Origin: Sphingopyxis sp. MWB1
Lineage (GTDB): Bacteria; Pseudomonadota; Alphaproteobacteria; Sphingomonadales; Sphingomonadaceae
Direction: 5' to 3'
NCBI RefSeq assembly: GCF_000763945.1
Contig: NZ_JQFJ01000002.1
Coordinates: 1,674,001-1,738,000 of the forward strand
Length of the DNA stretch: 64,000 nucleotides
The notes under the pieces: generated by a model
Database searches by the model: none
Told to the model about the DNA's origin: nothing
Seen by the model: the letters and a program-made list of their open reading frames with translations, nothing else
Shown: positions 46,891-55,846 of the stretch, piece after piece
Position numbering within the stretch: the stretch's first letter is position 1
How the letters are laid out: each line of letters opens with the position of its first letter
Translations under genes and position numbers: made by a program

Positions 46891-49497
46891 CTAGAAATTC
46901 ACGCGAAGGCGAAGGCCATAGCTGCGCGCATCGTTGAGGAAACGTATGTTCAACGAGGAGCCGACCAGCGCCTTTTGCGACACTTCCTCGTTCAGGAAAT
47001 TATTGGCCCACGCCTCGATCCGGAAATTGTCGATCGTATAGCCCATGCCGAGGTTGAGCGTCGCATAGCCCTTCTGCCGATCGGGGAAACCCGCCTCCAG
47101 CGCGCTCTGCCGCGTTCCGTCGAGGAAGACGATATCATCCTCGTTGAACTGGCTGAGGAAATAGGAGGAGCGATAGTTCAGCAAGGCCTGCCAGTCGAAA
47201 CGGCCCCGTCCGACCTCGAACCATTGCGACAGCCGGGCGCTGACGTTCATCTTTGATGCCAGCGGCAGGCGATTGCCAACAAGGCTGATCAGCGGCGATT
47301 CGCCCCCGGCGCTGTGGTCCTGCGCGCGCGCATCTGCCACGGTGCCGCGCGTGATCTTGGTGTCGAGATAAGCGGCATTGAGATCGAGCGCAAATTGGCC
47401 GGGAAGCTGGAAGCGCAATTCTGCCTCCGCGCCATAGATGCGCGACGCCCCGATATTGCGGTTGACCATCGAATAGCCGTTGCAGACCGGGGGATTTTGC
47501 GCTTCGTCGAGATTGATACAGGTCAGATCCTGAAATACCTGATCGGTATAATCATAGTAGAAACCGGTCAGGTTGAAGATGGCGCGGCGACCAAAGGCAT
47601 CGAAGCTGTTGCGGGCGCCGATTTCATAGACGACCAGCTCTTCCGGGCTGAAGGTTTCCGGAATGGGCGAGGCGGCAAAACTGTCGTTGAAGCCGCCCGA
47701 TTTATGGCCGGTCGAAACCTTGCCATAGATCATATTGTCATCGCTCAGATCATATTCGAAGCCCGCGCGCCAGTCGATATAATCGAATTTCGAGCTTCCC
47801 TGCTGCTGACCGGGAATGGTGAGATTGGCATAGGTGAACCCGCCACTGGCCGGGCAGCGCACAAAACCATTGTCGATATCCGGCCGCTCAAAGCAGGTGC
47901 CACTGGGATTGGTCCCATCGGCAATCGAACCAATCTGAGCAATCAGCGTATCGCGCATCCCCGGCGTCGCAATGCCTTCGATCAGGAATTGCGCCCTGCC
48001 CTGCGGCGTGGTGATGCCGCTGACGTCGAAATTGGGGCGGTCGAGCAGCGCGGGCCGAAAGCCTTCGGTGCCCAGACGCGTTGCAAAACAGCAGTCGAAA
48101 TTCTCACCGCCCAGCGTCAGCGCCCAATTGCCGCCTATGCCGTAGCGCGATTTCTTTTCTTCTGTGTAACGTATGCCGCCGAGGAGGCGGAGGCGGTCGG
48201 TGACGTCGTAGGTGGCGTCGGCGTAGAAGGCATAGCTTTCGCCCTCCACGTCGGGCATGGTGAATTCGGTGCCCGAATAGCAGCAATAGCCGCGATCGGC
48301 GACCGCGAGATAGCCGACCTGCTGGTCCTCCTTGAAATAGAAGCCGCCCAGATTCCAGCGCAACCGCTGGTCGTCATTGGCGAAGAGGCGCGCTTCATAG
48401 ACCTGGCTCTTTGACTTGGTCTGCCAGAAATTGCTGGAGAAATTATCATATTGAACCGCGTCGAGGTCGCGGCCCGGATAGTCGATGCCGTCGGACGAGG
48501 CATTGACCTGATAAAAATCGACCGAGCGATAGCTGCCGCTCAGTTCGGCGCCGAAGCTGCCGAAATCATAGTTGATCCTGCCCTGTATCCCCCACAGCTC
48601 ATTTTCCATTTCGCCCTGCAGTCCGCGATAGACGACATGTTTGAGATTGAGCTTGTCGGGACGCAGGCCGCTGGCCTGAACCGCGCTGAAGATATTGGCG
48701 CCGGGATAGCCCGTGCCCGTTTCCTTGCCATAATCGCCGACGATGGAGACGCTGAGCTGGTCGCTCGGCTCCCACAAGAGCGAGAGGCGGCCCGCGTAAT
48801 TTTCCTCCAGCCCCGCAGGCTTCAAATCCTTGGCGAGATCGCCGGTCGAGACATTTTTGAAGCCATAGTCGCGGTTGATATAATAGCCCGCGGCGCGCAC
48901 CGCCAAAGTCTCGCCCAGCGGAATATTGAGCGCGCCCTCTGCCCCATAGGAAGAGCGGTTCGCGATTTCCGCCTGCGCATAGCCGCTGAATTCGCCGAGG
49001 CGCGGCTTGGCGGTGATGATGTTGAGCGTGCCCGCAAGCGCGTTGCGGCCATAGAGCGTGCCCTGCGGCCCCTTGTTCACCTCGACCCGGTCAAGGTCAT
49101 AGAACATCACCCCCAGCCCGCGCGGGCGCGGGATATAGGTGCCGTTCAAATGCGGCGCGGCGCCCGGATCGCCGAGTTCGGTATTGTTCGCCGAACCGAC
49201 ACCGCGAATGAAGATTTCGACATTGCCTTCCTGATTGGCGATGCTGAGCCCCGGAACCGCCATCTGCAACTGGCGAATTTCGTTGATGCCATCCTGCCGA
49301 AGCTGATCGGCGCTGAGCGCCTGCACCACCCCCGACACATCCTGCAGGCTTTGTTCGCGCCGCGTTGCGGTAACGATAATCTCGCTGCTGTCGTCGCCGG
49401 TTGCGCCGGGCTCTGCGGTCTGGCCATAGGCCGGCACCGCAGCTGCGGTCGAAAGCAGCGCGAGCAGCGCCGAATATCCGAATTTATCCCTTTTCAT
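46891..49497 (-). CDS. TonB-dependent outer-membrane receptor
   Basis: 868 residues; active importer of large glycans or oligosaccharides, powered by TonB. The ATG at 49497 (MKRDKFGYSALLALLS) has GGGAGG upstream; the frame continues 51 codons into the GH3 gene but is a shadow there. A signal peptide ending near PAYGQ is followed by the TonB-box-like SEIIVTATRREQSLQDV. The plug contains IFIRGVGSANNTELGDPGAAPHLNG and VEVNKGPQGTLYGRNALAGTLNI, and the barrel ends SYGLRLRVNF with C-terminal Phe. It lies 22 bp after the GH3 gene, so beta-glucan fragments are the probable cargo. Confidence 0.93.
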   Translation of the reverse strand: MKRDKFGYSALLALLSTAAAVPAYGQTAEPGATGDDSSEIIVTATRREQSLQDVSGVVQALSADQLRQDGINEIRQLQMAVPGLSIANQEGNVEIFIRGVGSANNTELGDPGAAPHLNGTYIPRPRGLGVMFYDLDRVEVNKGPQGTLYGRNALAGTLNIITAKPRLGEFSGYAQAEIANRSSYGAEGALNIPLGETLAVRAAGYYINRDYGFKNVSTGDLAKDLKPAGLEENYAGRLSLLWEPSDQLSVSIVGDYGKETGTGYPGANIFSAVQASGLRPDKLNLKHVVYRGLQGEMENELWGIQGRINYDFGSFGAELSGSYRSVDFYQVNASSDGIDYPGRDLDAVQYDNFSSNFWQTKSKSQVYEARLFANDDQRLRWNLGGFYFKEDQQVGYLAVADRGYCCYSGTEFTMPDVEGESYAFYADATYDVTDRLRLLGGIRYTEEKKSRYGIGGNWALTLGGENFDCCFATRLGTEGFRPALLDRPNFDVSGITTPQGRAQFLIEGIATPGMRDTLIAQIGSIADGTNPSGTCFERPDIDNGFVRCPASGGFTYANLTIPGQQQGSSKFDYIDWRAGFEYDLSDDNMIYGKVSTGHKSGGFNDSFAASPIPETFSPEELVVYEIGARNSFDAFGRRAIFNLTGFYYDYTDQVFQDLTCINLDEAQNPPVCNGYSMVNRNIGASRIYGAEAELRFQLPGQFALDLNAAYLDTKITRGTVADARAQDHSAGGESPLISLVGNRLPLASKMNVSARLSQWFEVGRGRFDWQALLNYRSSYFLSQFNEDDIVFLDGTRQSALEAGFPDRQKGYATLNLGMGYTIDNFRIEAWANNFLNEEVSQKALVGSSLNIRFLNDARSYGLRLRVNF

Positions 49498-49519
49498 TGC
49501 ATCCTCCCTGTTGTGATTA

Positions 49520-52030
49520 TCACTTGCACGCAAGCCTTGCCCCCGACGGCGCGGTGATGCGCGCCCCCGAGAGGGTGAGGTCCAGACGTCCCGATGTGAC
49601 GAGGCCGAGCGGCGTGTCGATCCGCGCCATATCGGCGCCCGCATCGGCAAAGCAGCGCAGCGGGACGGCCAGGCTGGTCCATTCGCCGCGCCGTGCAGCC
49701 TCCACCAGCGCGGCGCGCAGCGGCACGGTGCCGCCGCAGCCGTCGCCGCAGCCCATCAACAGCGCCACATCATCCGACGGCGGCGCATTCACTTTCACAT
49801 CGAGTTCGAGCACGAGATCGCCGTTGGATTCGCGCGACAGATCGGCAGCGTCCTCTTGCACGATGGCGGCGACCGCCTCGCCCGCCCCGGTCCATTGCAG
49901 ACGCACCGAATCTTCCTGCGCGTGCCGGTCGGCGCCGCGCGCCTCGATCAGGGCGGGGCCGGGATTGGTCGAAAGCGCGCCCGGTGCGCCGAGAAGAAGC
50001 TGCCGCCCCGCACCCGGCCGTCCCGCCGCAAAAATTATGCCGGGGTCCTCCGCCGCCGCGCTCGCGCGCGCCTCCGGCAGCGGCGCCAGATCGCCCTTGT
50101 CGGCAAGGGTCAGGCCAAAGCCATAGGGGAAAAGCGGGTCATAATCGGCGTCGCCGACATTGACCGCATTCTGGTCGCTCGCCTTTGGCCAGCTGTAAGG
50201 AAGCTTCCCCTTGAAATCCTTTTTCCCGAACAGCAGGTCGGCAACCCCGCCACCTTCGGACCCAGGAAGCCACGCCGCGACAAAGGCGTCGGACGCATTG
50301 AGGAAGGGATTGACCCACATGGCGCGCCCCGAAAGGAACACCGACACAGTGGGAATGCCGTCCGCCTGAAGCGCGCGCAGGATCCGCAGGCTGGCCGCAT
50401 CATCATAGCCGACATCGGGGCGGTCGCCCTGAAACTCCGCATAAGGATCCTCGCCAAAGACGACGATCGCGACATCGGGCTTGTTCGCATAGCGGCCATC
50501 GGCGGCCAGCACTGCCCTGCCCCCGGCGGCTGCCACTTGTTCGGATATGCCTTCCCAGATCGACTGGGCGTTGGGGAAATCCTCCCGCTTCGTTCCCGTG
50601 CCCTGCCAGCTCAGCGTCCAGCCGCCCGTCTGTTTGGTGAGATTATGCGCGCCGTCGCCCGCGACCAGGATGCTGGCGTCGGGCTTGAGCGGCAGGATGC
50701 CGCCCGCATTTTTGAGCAGAACGAGCGATTCCTGCACCGCCTGCCGCGCGATGGCGCGGTGGTCGGGATTGCCGAGCAGATCATAGCGGCCCGCATAGGG
50801 GCGCGAGGAGGGTTTTCCGGCCTCGAACAATCCGGCGCGCATCTTGACCCGCAAGATGCGGCGCACCGCATCGTCGAGCCGCGCGATCGGCAGGCGTCCG
50901 TCGCGCGCCTGTGCCAGCGTGCTCTTGTAAAGCCCCTTCCAGCTGTCCGGCGCCATATACATGTCGAGCCCGGCGATGACCGATTCCGCGCAGTCGGTTA
51001 CCGAACAGCCCGCCACCTGACCATGGCCGTTCCAGTCGCCGACCAGAAAGCCGTCGAAATTCCAGCGGTCCTTGACCACCCCGGTCAACAGCGAGCGGTG
51101 GCCGTGCATTTTCGCGCCATTCCAGCTGGAAAAGCTGACCATCACCGATTGCACGCCCGCGTCGAGCGCGGGCAGATAGGGCGGACTGAACAGGTCGCGA
51201 AGCTGCGTTTCGGACATGCGGGCATCGCCCTGATCCTTGCCGCCCTGCGTCCCGCCATCGCCGAGGAAATGCTTGGCGGTCGCAATGATATGCGGGCCGC
51301 GCAGCCAGTCGGGATCGCCAATCTTTCCCTGCAGCCCCTCGATCAGCGGCGCGGCATAGCTGGTCGCAATTTCGGGGTCCTCGCCAAAGCCTTCATAGGT
51401 GCGGCCCCAGCGATCGTCGCGGACAACCGCCAGCGTCGGCGCAAAGGTCCAGTCCAGCCCCGTGACCCGCATTTCAATCGCGGTTGCTTCGCCAATGCGG
51501 CGGAGCAGGTCGGGATTGCGCGCCGCGCCCAGCCCGATATTGTGGGGAAAGAGCGTCGCCCCGACGATATTATTATGGCCATGAACGGCATCGCTGCCCC
51601 AGATGACGGGGATGCGCGGCAATTTGCCATGGGGCTTCATCGAGGCGGCATAAAAGGCGTCCGCCGCCGCCAGCCATTCGGGCGCAGGCGCATTATAGCG
51701 TTCGCCGGGGGCGGAATTGCCGCCATTGAGCACCGAACCGAGATGATAGCGATGGACGTCATCGGGGGTGACGCTGGCGATATCGGCCTGAATGATCTGG
51801 CCGACCTTTTGCTCCAGCGACATGGCGGCGATCAGCGCGTCGATCCGCCGTTCCATCGCGGGGTCCTGCGCCACCGTCGCCGCGCGCGCGGGCCATGCCG
51901 CGGGGTGCGCCTCTGCACTGGCCGCAGCCTCAGCCGGCGGCGGTGCCGCCAGCGCCACAGAAAAAGATGAAACCAGCGCCGCCCACGACACTGCACCAAG
52001 CGCCATGACGGCGCCGCGCGATACGGTCAA
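49520..52030 (-). CDS. Glycoside hydrolase family 3, beta-glucosidase
   Basis: 836 residues; removes glucose from beta-linked gluco-oligosaccharides in the periplasm. A TTG at 52030 follows GGGGAGG at good spacing; ATG 52006 is an alternative. A signal peptide ends near ALAAPPP. The N-terminal barrel has IPVIWGSDAVHGHNN, TFAPTLAVVRDDRWGRTYEGFGEDP and ATAKHFLGDGGTQGGKDQG, and the nucleophile Asp is in FDGFLVGDWNGHGQV. The second domain starts near LVLLKNAGGILPLKP and is followed by a carbohydrate-binding-like tail. It resembles the ExoP/CelD-type exo-1,4-beta-glucosidases. First gene of the unit under LacI operators. Confidence 0.93.
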   Translation of the reverse strand: MTVSRGAVMALGAVSWAALVSSFSVALAAPPPAEAAASAEAHPAAWPARAATVAQDPAMERRIDALIAAMSLEQKVGQIIQADIASVTPDDVHRYHLGSVLNGGNSAPGERYNAPAPEWLAAADAFYAASMKPHGKLPRIPVIWGSDAVHGHNNIVGATLFPHNIGLGAARNPDLLRRIGEATAIEMRVTGLDWTFAPTLAVVRDDRWGRTYEGFGEDPEIATSYAAPLIEGLQGKIGDPDWLRGPHIIATAKHFLGDGGTQGGKDQGDARMSETQLRDLFSPPYLPALDAGVQSVMVSFSSWNGAKMHGHRSLLTGVVKDRWNFDGFLVGDWNGHGQVAGCSVTDCAESVIAGLDMYMAPDSWKGLYKSTLAQARDGRLPIARLDDAVRRILRVKMRAGLFEAGKPSSRPYAGRYDLLGNPDHRAIARQAVQESLVLLKNAGGILPLKPDASILVAGDGAHNLTKQTGGWTLSWQGTGTKREDFPNAQSIWEGISEQVAAAGGRAVLAADGRYANKPDVAIVVFGEDPYAEFQGDRPDVGYDDAASLRILRALQADGIPTVSVFLSGRAMWVNPFLNASDAFVAAWLPGSEGGGVADLLFGKKDFKGKLPYSWPKASDQNAVNVGDADYDPLFPYGFGLTLADKGDLAPLPEARASAAAEDPGIIFAAGRPGAGRQLLLGAPGALSTNPGPALIEARGADRHAQEDSVRLQWTGAGEAVAAIVQEDAADLSRESNGDLVLELDVKVNAPPSDDVALLMGCGDGCGGTVPLRAALVEAARRGEWTSLAVPLRCFADAGADMARIDTPLGLVTSGRLDLTLSGARITAPSGARLACK

Positions 52031-52048
52031 ACTCCCCTCCCCAATTTA

Positions 52049-52085
52049 TGTCAACGTTTACCGATTTGACTGTCAACGTTTACCG
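52049..52085. promoter_or_regulatory. Tandem LacI-family operators
   Basis: TGTCAACGTTTACCG occurs twice, identically (52049-52063 and 52071-52085), 22 bp apart. The core GTCAACGTTTAC has the CG-centred near-palindrome of LacI/GalR operators. The copies lie between the divergent GH3 and LacI-type genes and are spaced about two helical turns, suiting cooperative binding. Confidence 0.8.
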
Positions 52086-52172
52086 TCATGGATCGACAGG
52101 AGTCAATAGGGACGCTAAGACAGGCGGTGTCGGGGGCGTGGCGTCCGCAGAAAATGACCTTTATCTGACGGA

Positions 52173-53201
52173 TTGGAGGGGAAAATTTCCAGGCGAACCA
52201 CCATCGTCGATATTGCGCGGGTCGCGGGCGTGACCCCGAAAACCGTGTCGCGCGCGCTGAACGATGCGCCGCATGTCAGCGAAGCGGTGCGCCGCAAGGT
52301 GAAGGAAGCCGCCGCCGCGCTCGACTATCATCCCAATCGCGCTGCCCAGAGCCTGATCGCGCGCCGGTCCTTTCTGATCGGGCTGACCTATGAACGCCCC
52401 AGCCCCTCCTATGTCGTCGAACTGCAAAATGGCGCGCTGGGGCGACTCGATGACGGGCGCTACCGGCTCGCCGTCCTGCCCTTCAACCATGTCGCCGATC
52501 ATCCCGAGGAACTGGGCAAATTGCTGCTGCGCGCGGGTCTCGACGGGGTGCTGCTCGCCCCGCCTGCCTGCGACCAGCCGGTCCTGCTCGACATGCTCGA
52601 ACGCCAGAAATTTCCCTATGCCCGCATCACCCCGCACAATGACCTGACGCGCGGCATCGTGGTGGCGATGGACGAGGTGGCGGCGGGCGAAGCCGTCGCG
52701 CACCACCTGCTGTCGCTGGGCCACCGGCGCATCGGCATCATTTTGGGCGACCCGTCGCACGCCGCCTGTATAAGCCGCATGGACGGATATCGCCGCGCCT
52801 TTGCCGAGGCGGGGGTTTCCATTGACGACAGGCTGATCGTCACCGGCGATTTCACCTATGACATTGGTTATCAGGTCGCGCGGACGCTGTTGGACCGCGC
52901 GGAACGCCCGACCGCCATTCTCGCGCAAAATGACGATATGGCGGTCGCCGCCATCGCCGCCGCGCGCGACCTGGGGCTTTCGGTGCCCCAGCAATTGTCG
53001 GTCGCCGGTTTCGACAATTCGGAAGTGTCGCGCACCGCCTGGCCCCCGCTGACCACGGTGAACCAGCCGGTGCAGCAAATGGCATGGGATGCCGCCGACC
53101 GGCTGATCGCCGCGCTCGACGGGAAAGCGGACGCCGCAGCGGCGCCGGGGGCCCATGCCCATGAATTGCTGATCCGCGCGTCGACCGCGCCGCCGGCCTA
53201 A
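52173..53201 (+). CDS. LacI family transcriptional regulator
   Basis: About 342 residues; likely represses the GH3-TonB-MFS unit until a glucan-derived sugar binds. The N-terminal helix-turn-helix TTIVDIARVAGVTPKTVSRALN and hinge helix YHPNRAAQSLIARRS are canonical, followed by the periplasmic-binding-like sensor (GVLLAPPACDQPVLLDML, GHRRIGIILGDPSHAACISRMDGY, FDNSEVSRTAWPPLTTVNQP). The start is unusual: the only standard in-frame initiator is TTG 52173 with a weak site, while a strong GGAGGGG precedes an in-frame ATT at 52185. An in-frame stop lies at 52155. It overlaps the convergent cellulase gene by three bases. Confidence 0.9.
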   Translation: MEGKISRRTTIVDIARVAGVTPKTVSRALNDAPHVSEAVRRKVKEAAAALDYHPNRAAQSLIARRSFLIGLTYERPSPSYVVELQNGALGRLDDGRYRLAVLPFNHVADHPEELGKLLLRAGLDGVLLAPPACDQPVLLDMLERQKFPYARITPHNDLTRGIVVAMDEVAAGEAVAHHLLSLGHRRIGIILGDPSHAACISRMDGYRRAFAEAGVSIDDRLIVTGDFTYDIGYQVARTLLDRAERPTAILAQNDDMAVAAIAAARDLGLSVPQQLSVAGFDNSEVSRTAWPPLTTVNQPVQQMAWDAADRLIAALDGKADAAAAPGAHAHELLIRASTAPPA

Positions 53202-54412
53202 TCCGGCTCGCCGTCTTCAGCGGGAAGTGGCGGGTTGGCCAATTCGATCAGCTCACGCGCCTGCGCGGCGAACCATTGCCCCGCCGGCGGTGCCTTTACC
53301 CCGCGTTCGGGATCGCCCGGCCCCGCAGTGCCGCGCCAGCATTCGCCATCGGATTCGCCCGGCACCTTGATCCACAAAAAAGCGTCGACATAGGGGTGGT
53401 CGCTGGTCAGCGTCGGACGCCGCCCCAGCCCGCGGCCCGGCGGATTGCACCAGACTTCGGCATCGCGATATTTGCCCTGCGGGGGCGTCCATGATCCCTG
53501 CCCATTGCGGCTGCTGTCGATCACCGCGCGTTTCTGCCGCGCGGGATCGCGCGCCAGCCCGGCGCGCGCGAACAAGCGGTCATAGGCGGCGTCGGTCAAG
53601 GTCCATGTCGCATGATCGCCGAAGGTCGCGGGGCTATATTGGCTGGGGCATTGGCGCGGATCGAGCCCGGCTTCGGTGACCAGCGCGATGCAGTCGCTCA
53701 CAAAGCGGGCATAGGATGCAACGCGCGCGTCGCTTTCATAATTGGAGACATTGAGGAAAAAGCCCGCAATGCGTGCGACATCGGCCCGGATCAGGCGGCT
53801 GGCAATCTCGCCGGGGGCGAGCCAGCTGCTGCCCGTGCCGTCGAGATAGATGCGCGCCTTTGGCAGGGCGGACAATATGGCGACCGCGCCGCGCAATTCG
53901 GCATAGCGGCGGGCGGCGGCGCTTTCATCCTGTCCATCGGGGCGGCAGCTTTCCGCCGCACCATCGAGGGTGCGGTGCCAGGGGATGACGCCCAGCCCGT
54001 CGGGTTCCAGCAGGATGATGGCGGGCCGCTCGCCAATTCCCCGGGCCACGCCCCGGACCCAGTCGAGATAAGCGTCGCTGTCCGCCGCGCCACCCGCCGA
54101 GTAGAGCGCGCAGTCGCGATAGGGGATGTTATAGAGGGCGAGCACGGCAAGCTCGCCCCGCGCTTCCGCCCGGTCGAGCAGGTCGCGCGCGCGCGCCTCG
54201 ACAAAATCGGGGGTGCCATGGGCGAACCAGCTGGCCGAAGGATATTGCGCGAGGAGCAGCGCATCGCGCCGCGCCGCCCCCTCCAGCCGCCGGGCAGCCT
54301 CATGCGTGGTGCTGGCGGGATCGACGAAGAGGGTTTCTGCTCGAACCGGAAATTTCGTCGATAACCCGGCCAGGATAAGAGCGAGCAAGGCCGCTTTCCA
54401 AACAGGGCGCAT
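53198..54412 (-). CDS. Glycoside hydrolase family 6 cellulase
   Basis: 404 residues; secreted endo- or exo-beta-1,4-glucanase acting on cellulose by inversion. The N-terminus MRPVWKAALLALILAGLSTKFPVRA is a signal peptide. GH6 signatures are clear: LALYNIPYRDCALYSAGG, AIILLEPDGLG (catalytic acid region), GFFLNVSNYESDA, AVIDSSRNGQG and EVWCNPPGRGLGRRPT, then DAFLWIKVPGESDGEC. There is no cellulose-binding module. It is convergent with the LacI gene and stands apart from the GH3 unit, but the shared substrate suggests it feeds the same pathway. Confidence 0.93.
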   Translation of the reverse strand: MRPVWKAALLALILAGLSTKFPVRAETLFVDPASTTHEAARRLEGAARRDALLLAQYPSASWFAHGTPDFVEARARDLLDRAEARGELAVLALYNIPYRDCALYSAGGAADSDAYLDWVRGVARGIGERPAIILLEPDGLGVIPWHRTLDGAAESCRPDGQDESAAARRYAELRGAVAILSALPKARIYLDGTGSSWLAPGEIASRLIRADVARIAGFFLNVSNYESDARVASYARFVSDCIALVTEAGLDPRQCPSQYSPATFGDHATWTLTDAAYDRLFARAGLARDPARQKRAVIDSSRNGQGSWTPPQGKYRDAEVWCNPPGRGLGRRPTLTSDHPYVDAFLWIKVPGESDGECWRGTAGPGDPERGVKAPPAGQWFAAQARELIELANPPLPAEDGEPD

Positions 54413-54491
54413 CCGGCTTCCTTCCCTCAGTTCGCTCCACGGGGAATAGCCATGTCAGCGCGAAGAGAAAACAGAAACCGCCGATGCAGGT

Positions 54492-54515
54492 GCACTTCTC
54501 TTTTGTCGGCTATGG
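54492..54515 (-). repeat. tRNA-Arg 3' end and flank matching border repeat B
   Basis: GCACTTCTCTTTTG, then TCGGCTATGG, read on the plus strand. It includes the CCA end of the tRNA and the adjacent trailer, and aligns with 38031-38060 except for two small gaps. Candidate attachment-site core. Confidence 0.45.
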
Positions 54516-54589
54516 TGCGCCCGGCAGGATTCGAACCTGCGGCCACCCGCTTAGAAGGCGGGTGCTCTATCCAGCTGAGCTACGGGCGC
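54513..54589 (-). tRNA. tRNA-Arg (anticodon UCU)
   Basis: A 77-nt cloverleaf on the minus strand including the encoded CCA. Acceptor arms GCGCCCG and CGGGCGC pair fully. The D-arm is GCTCAGCTGGATAGAGC, the anticodon stem-loop CCCGCCTTCTAAGCGGG has TCT at the anticodon position, and the T-arm contains GGTTCGAATCC. Its 3' end faces the cellulase gene, the side where integrating elements would insert. Confidence 0.96.
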
Positions 54590-54659
54590 ATTGCGCGGTG
54601 ACGCGGGGGATCGAATAGCGTGGTTTGCGCCGCGCGCAAAGCGCGTTAAGCAGCGTGCC

Positions 54660-55409
54660 ATGTCCGGTCCCGCGCCCGCCCCTGATCAGCCCGTGCAAAT
54701 CAGCGCCGCCGACGCGCGGCAGTTTCGCTATTATGATCTGGTGATGGCGGCCTTTGTCGCCATTCTGCTGCTCTCGAACATCATCGGCGCGTCGAAGCCC
54801 AGCTATATTCCGCTGCCCGGCGGGGGCGAATGGGCCTTTGCCGCGGGGGTGATGTTTTTCCCGGTGAGCTATATCATCGGCGACATATTGACCGAGGTTT
54901 ATGGCTATGCCCGCGCGCGGCGGGTGATCTGGACCGGGTTCGCCGCGCTGGCCTTCATGGCCTTTATGGCGTGGGTCGTTGTCTCGCTGCCGCCCGCGAA
55001 AGGCTGGCCGGGGCAGGAAAGCTATGAATTTGTTTTCGGCAACAGCTGGCGGATCGTCATTGCGTCCATGCTCGCCTTCTGGGCCGGAGAATTTGCCAAT
55101 TCCTATGTGCTCGCGCGCATGAAATTATGGACGCAAGGGCGGCATTTGTGGATGCGCACCATCGGATCGACGATTGTCGGCCAGGGTCTCGACAGCCTGA
55201 TTTTCTACCCGCTGGCCTTTTACGGGCTTGTCGGCTGGCCGCCCGAACAGCTTATGCAGGTTGCGCTGTCGCAATGGCTGATAAAGACATTATGGGAAGC
55301 GCTGCTGACGCCGGCCACCTATATGGTAGTCACTACGCTCAAACGGCGTGAAGGAGTAGATGTGTTCGACGACAAGACGGATTTCACGCCCTTTCAGGCG
55401 CATCTATGA
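54660..55409 (+). CDS. Queuosine precursor transporter family (YhhQ/VUT)
   Basis: 249-residue inner-membrane protein with about six helices. YhhQ-family members import queuosine precursors (preQ0/preQ1). The segments LLLSNIIGASK, FAAGVMFFPVSYIIGDILTEVYGYARARRVIW, FWAGEFANSYVLARMK and TIGSTIVGQGLDSLIFYPLAF are the conserved family blocks. The ATG at 54660 lacks a strong ribosome-binding site, but the family-typical length supports it. It overlaps the next gene by ATGA. Confidence 0.9.
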   Translation: MSGPAPAPDQPVQISAADARQFRYYDLVMAAFVAILLLSNIIGASKPSYIPLPGGGEWAFAAGVMFFPVSYIIGDILTEVYGYARARRVIWTGFAALAFMAFMAWVVVSLPPAKGWPGQESYEFVFGNSWRIVIASMLAFWAGEFANSYVLARMKLWTQGRHLWMRTIGSTIVGQGLDSLIFYPLAFYGLVGWPPEQLMQVALSQWLIKTLWEALLTPATYMVVTTLKRREGVDVFDDKTDFTPFQAHL

Positions 55410-55846
55410 CCCTGCCCGACAATCTGCCGCTCATTTTCCACGATTTCAAAGTCTGGCTGGTCGACTGGAGCGGCCTCAGCCGCGATGCGCTGCATGTCTA
55501 TGTCGCGATCGGGCTGTTCCTGTTCGTGCGCATTTTGTGGCGCGGATGGTGGGGAAGCTTGGCGGGGCTGCTCCTCGTCGCGGCGGCCGCGCTCGGCGGC
55601 GAATGGCTCGACCATCAGGTGGAGTTGATGCAGGGCGCCGCCTGCGACCGCGCCGAACATTGGCATGATCTGCGCAATACCTTGTTCTGGCCCGCGGCGC
55701 TTACCTTGCTGATGCCCCTGTTGCGCCCCGGCAAGCCCCGGACGCGCGCGGAAGGGGACAGCCTCCGCCAAGCCGAACCAGGGACGGCGCCTGCCGCCGA
55801 TCCGCCCTCAGGCGAGCGCGCCGAGCGCCGCTTCGAAGAGGCGTAG
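55406..55846 (+). CDS. Hypothetical membrane protein
   Basis: 146 residues coupled to the YhhQ-type gene by an ATGA overlap. Three hydrophobic segments are visible: [36 protein letters not shown] and [16 protein letters not shown] motif [15 protein letters not shown] lies before the last helix. The C-terminal 40 residues are polar and Pro/Glu/Arg-rich. I recognise no named family; similar small proteins with a WHDxRNT motif occur in sphingomonads. Its end overlaps convergent purQ by 39 bp. Confidence 0.75.
   Translation: MTLPDNLPLIFHDFKVWLVDWSGLSRDALHVYVAIGLFLFVRILWRGWWGSLAGLLLVAAAALGGEWLDHQVELMQGAACDRAEHWHDLRNTLFWPAALTLLMPLLRPGKPRTRAEGDSLRQAEPGTAPAADPPSGERAERRFEEA

Noticed and set aside
44162..54412. 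Treating the sugar locus as a Bacteroidetes-type SusC/SusD PUL.
   Set aside because: There is no SusD-like lipoprotein; the receptor is an ordinary proteobacterial TonB type.
20799..54515. Calling the whole stretch a proven genomic island.
   Set aside because: No integrase, relaxase or replication gene is visible and the border repeats are imperfect, so only a hypothesis is justified.
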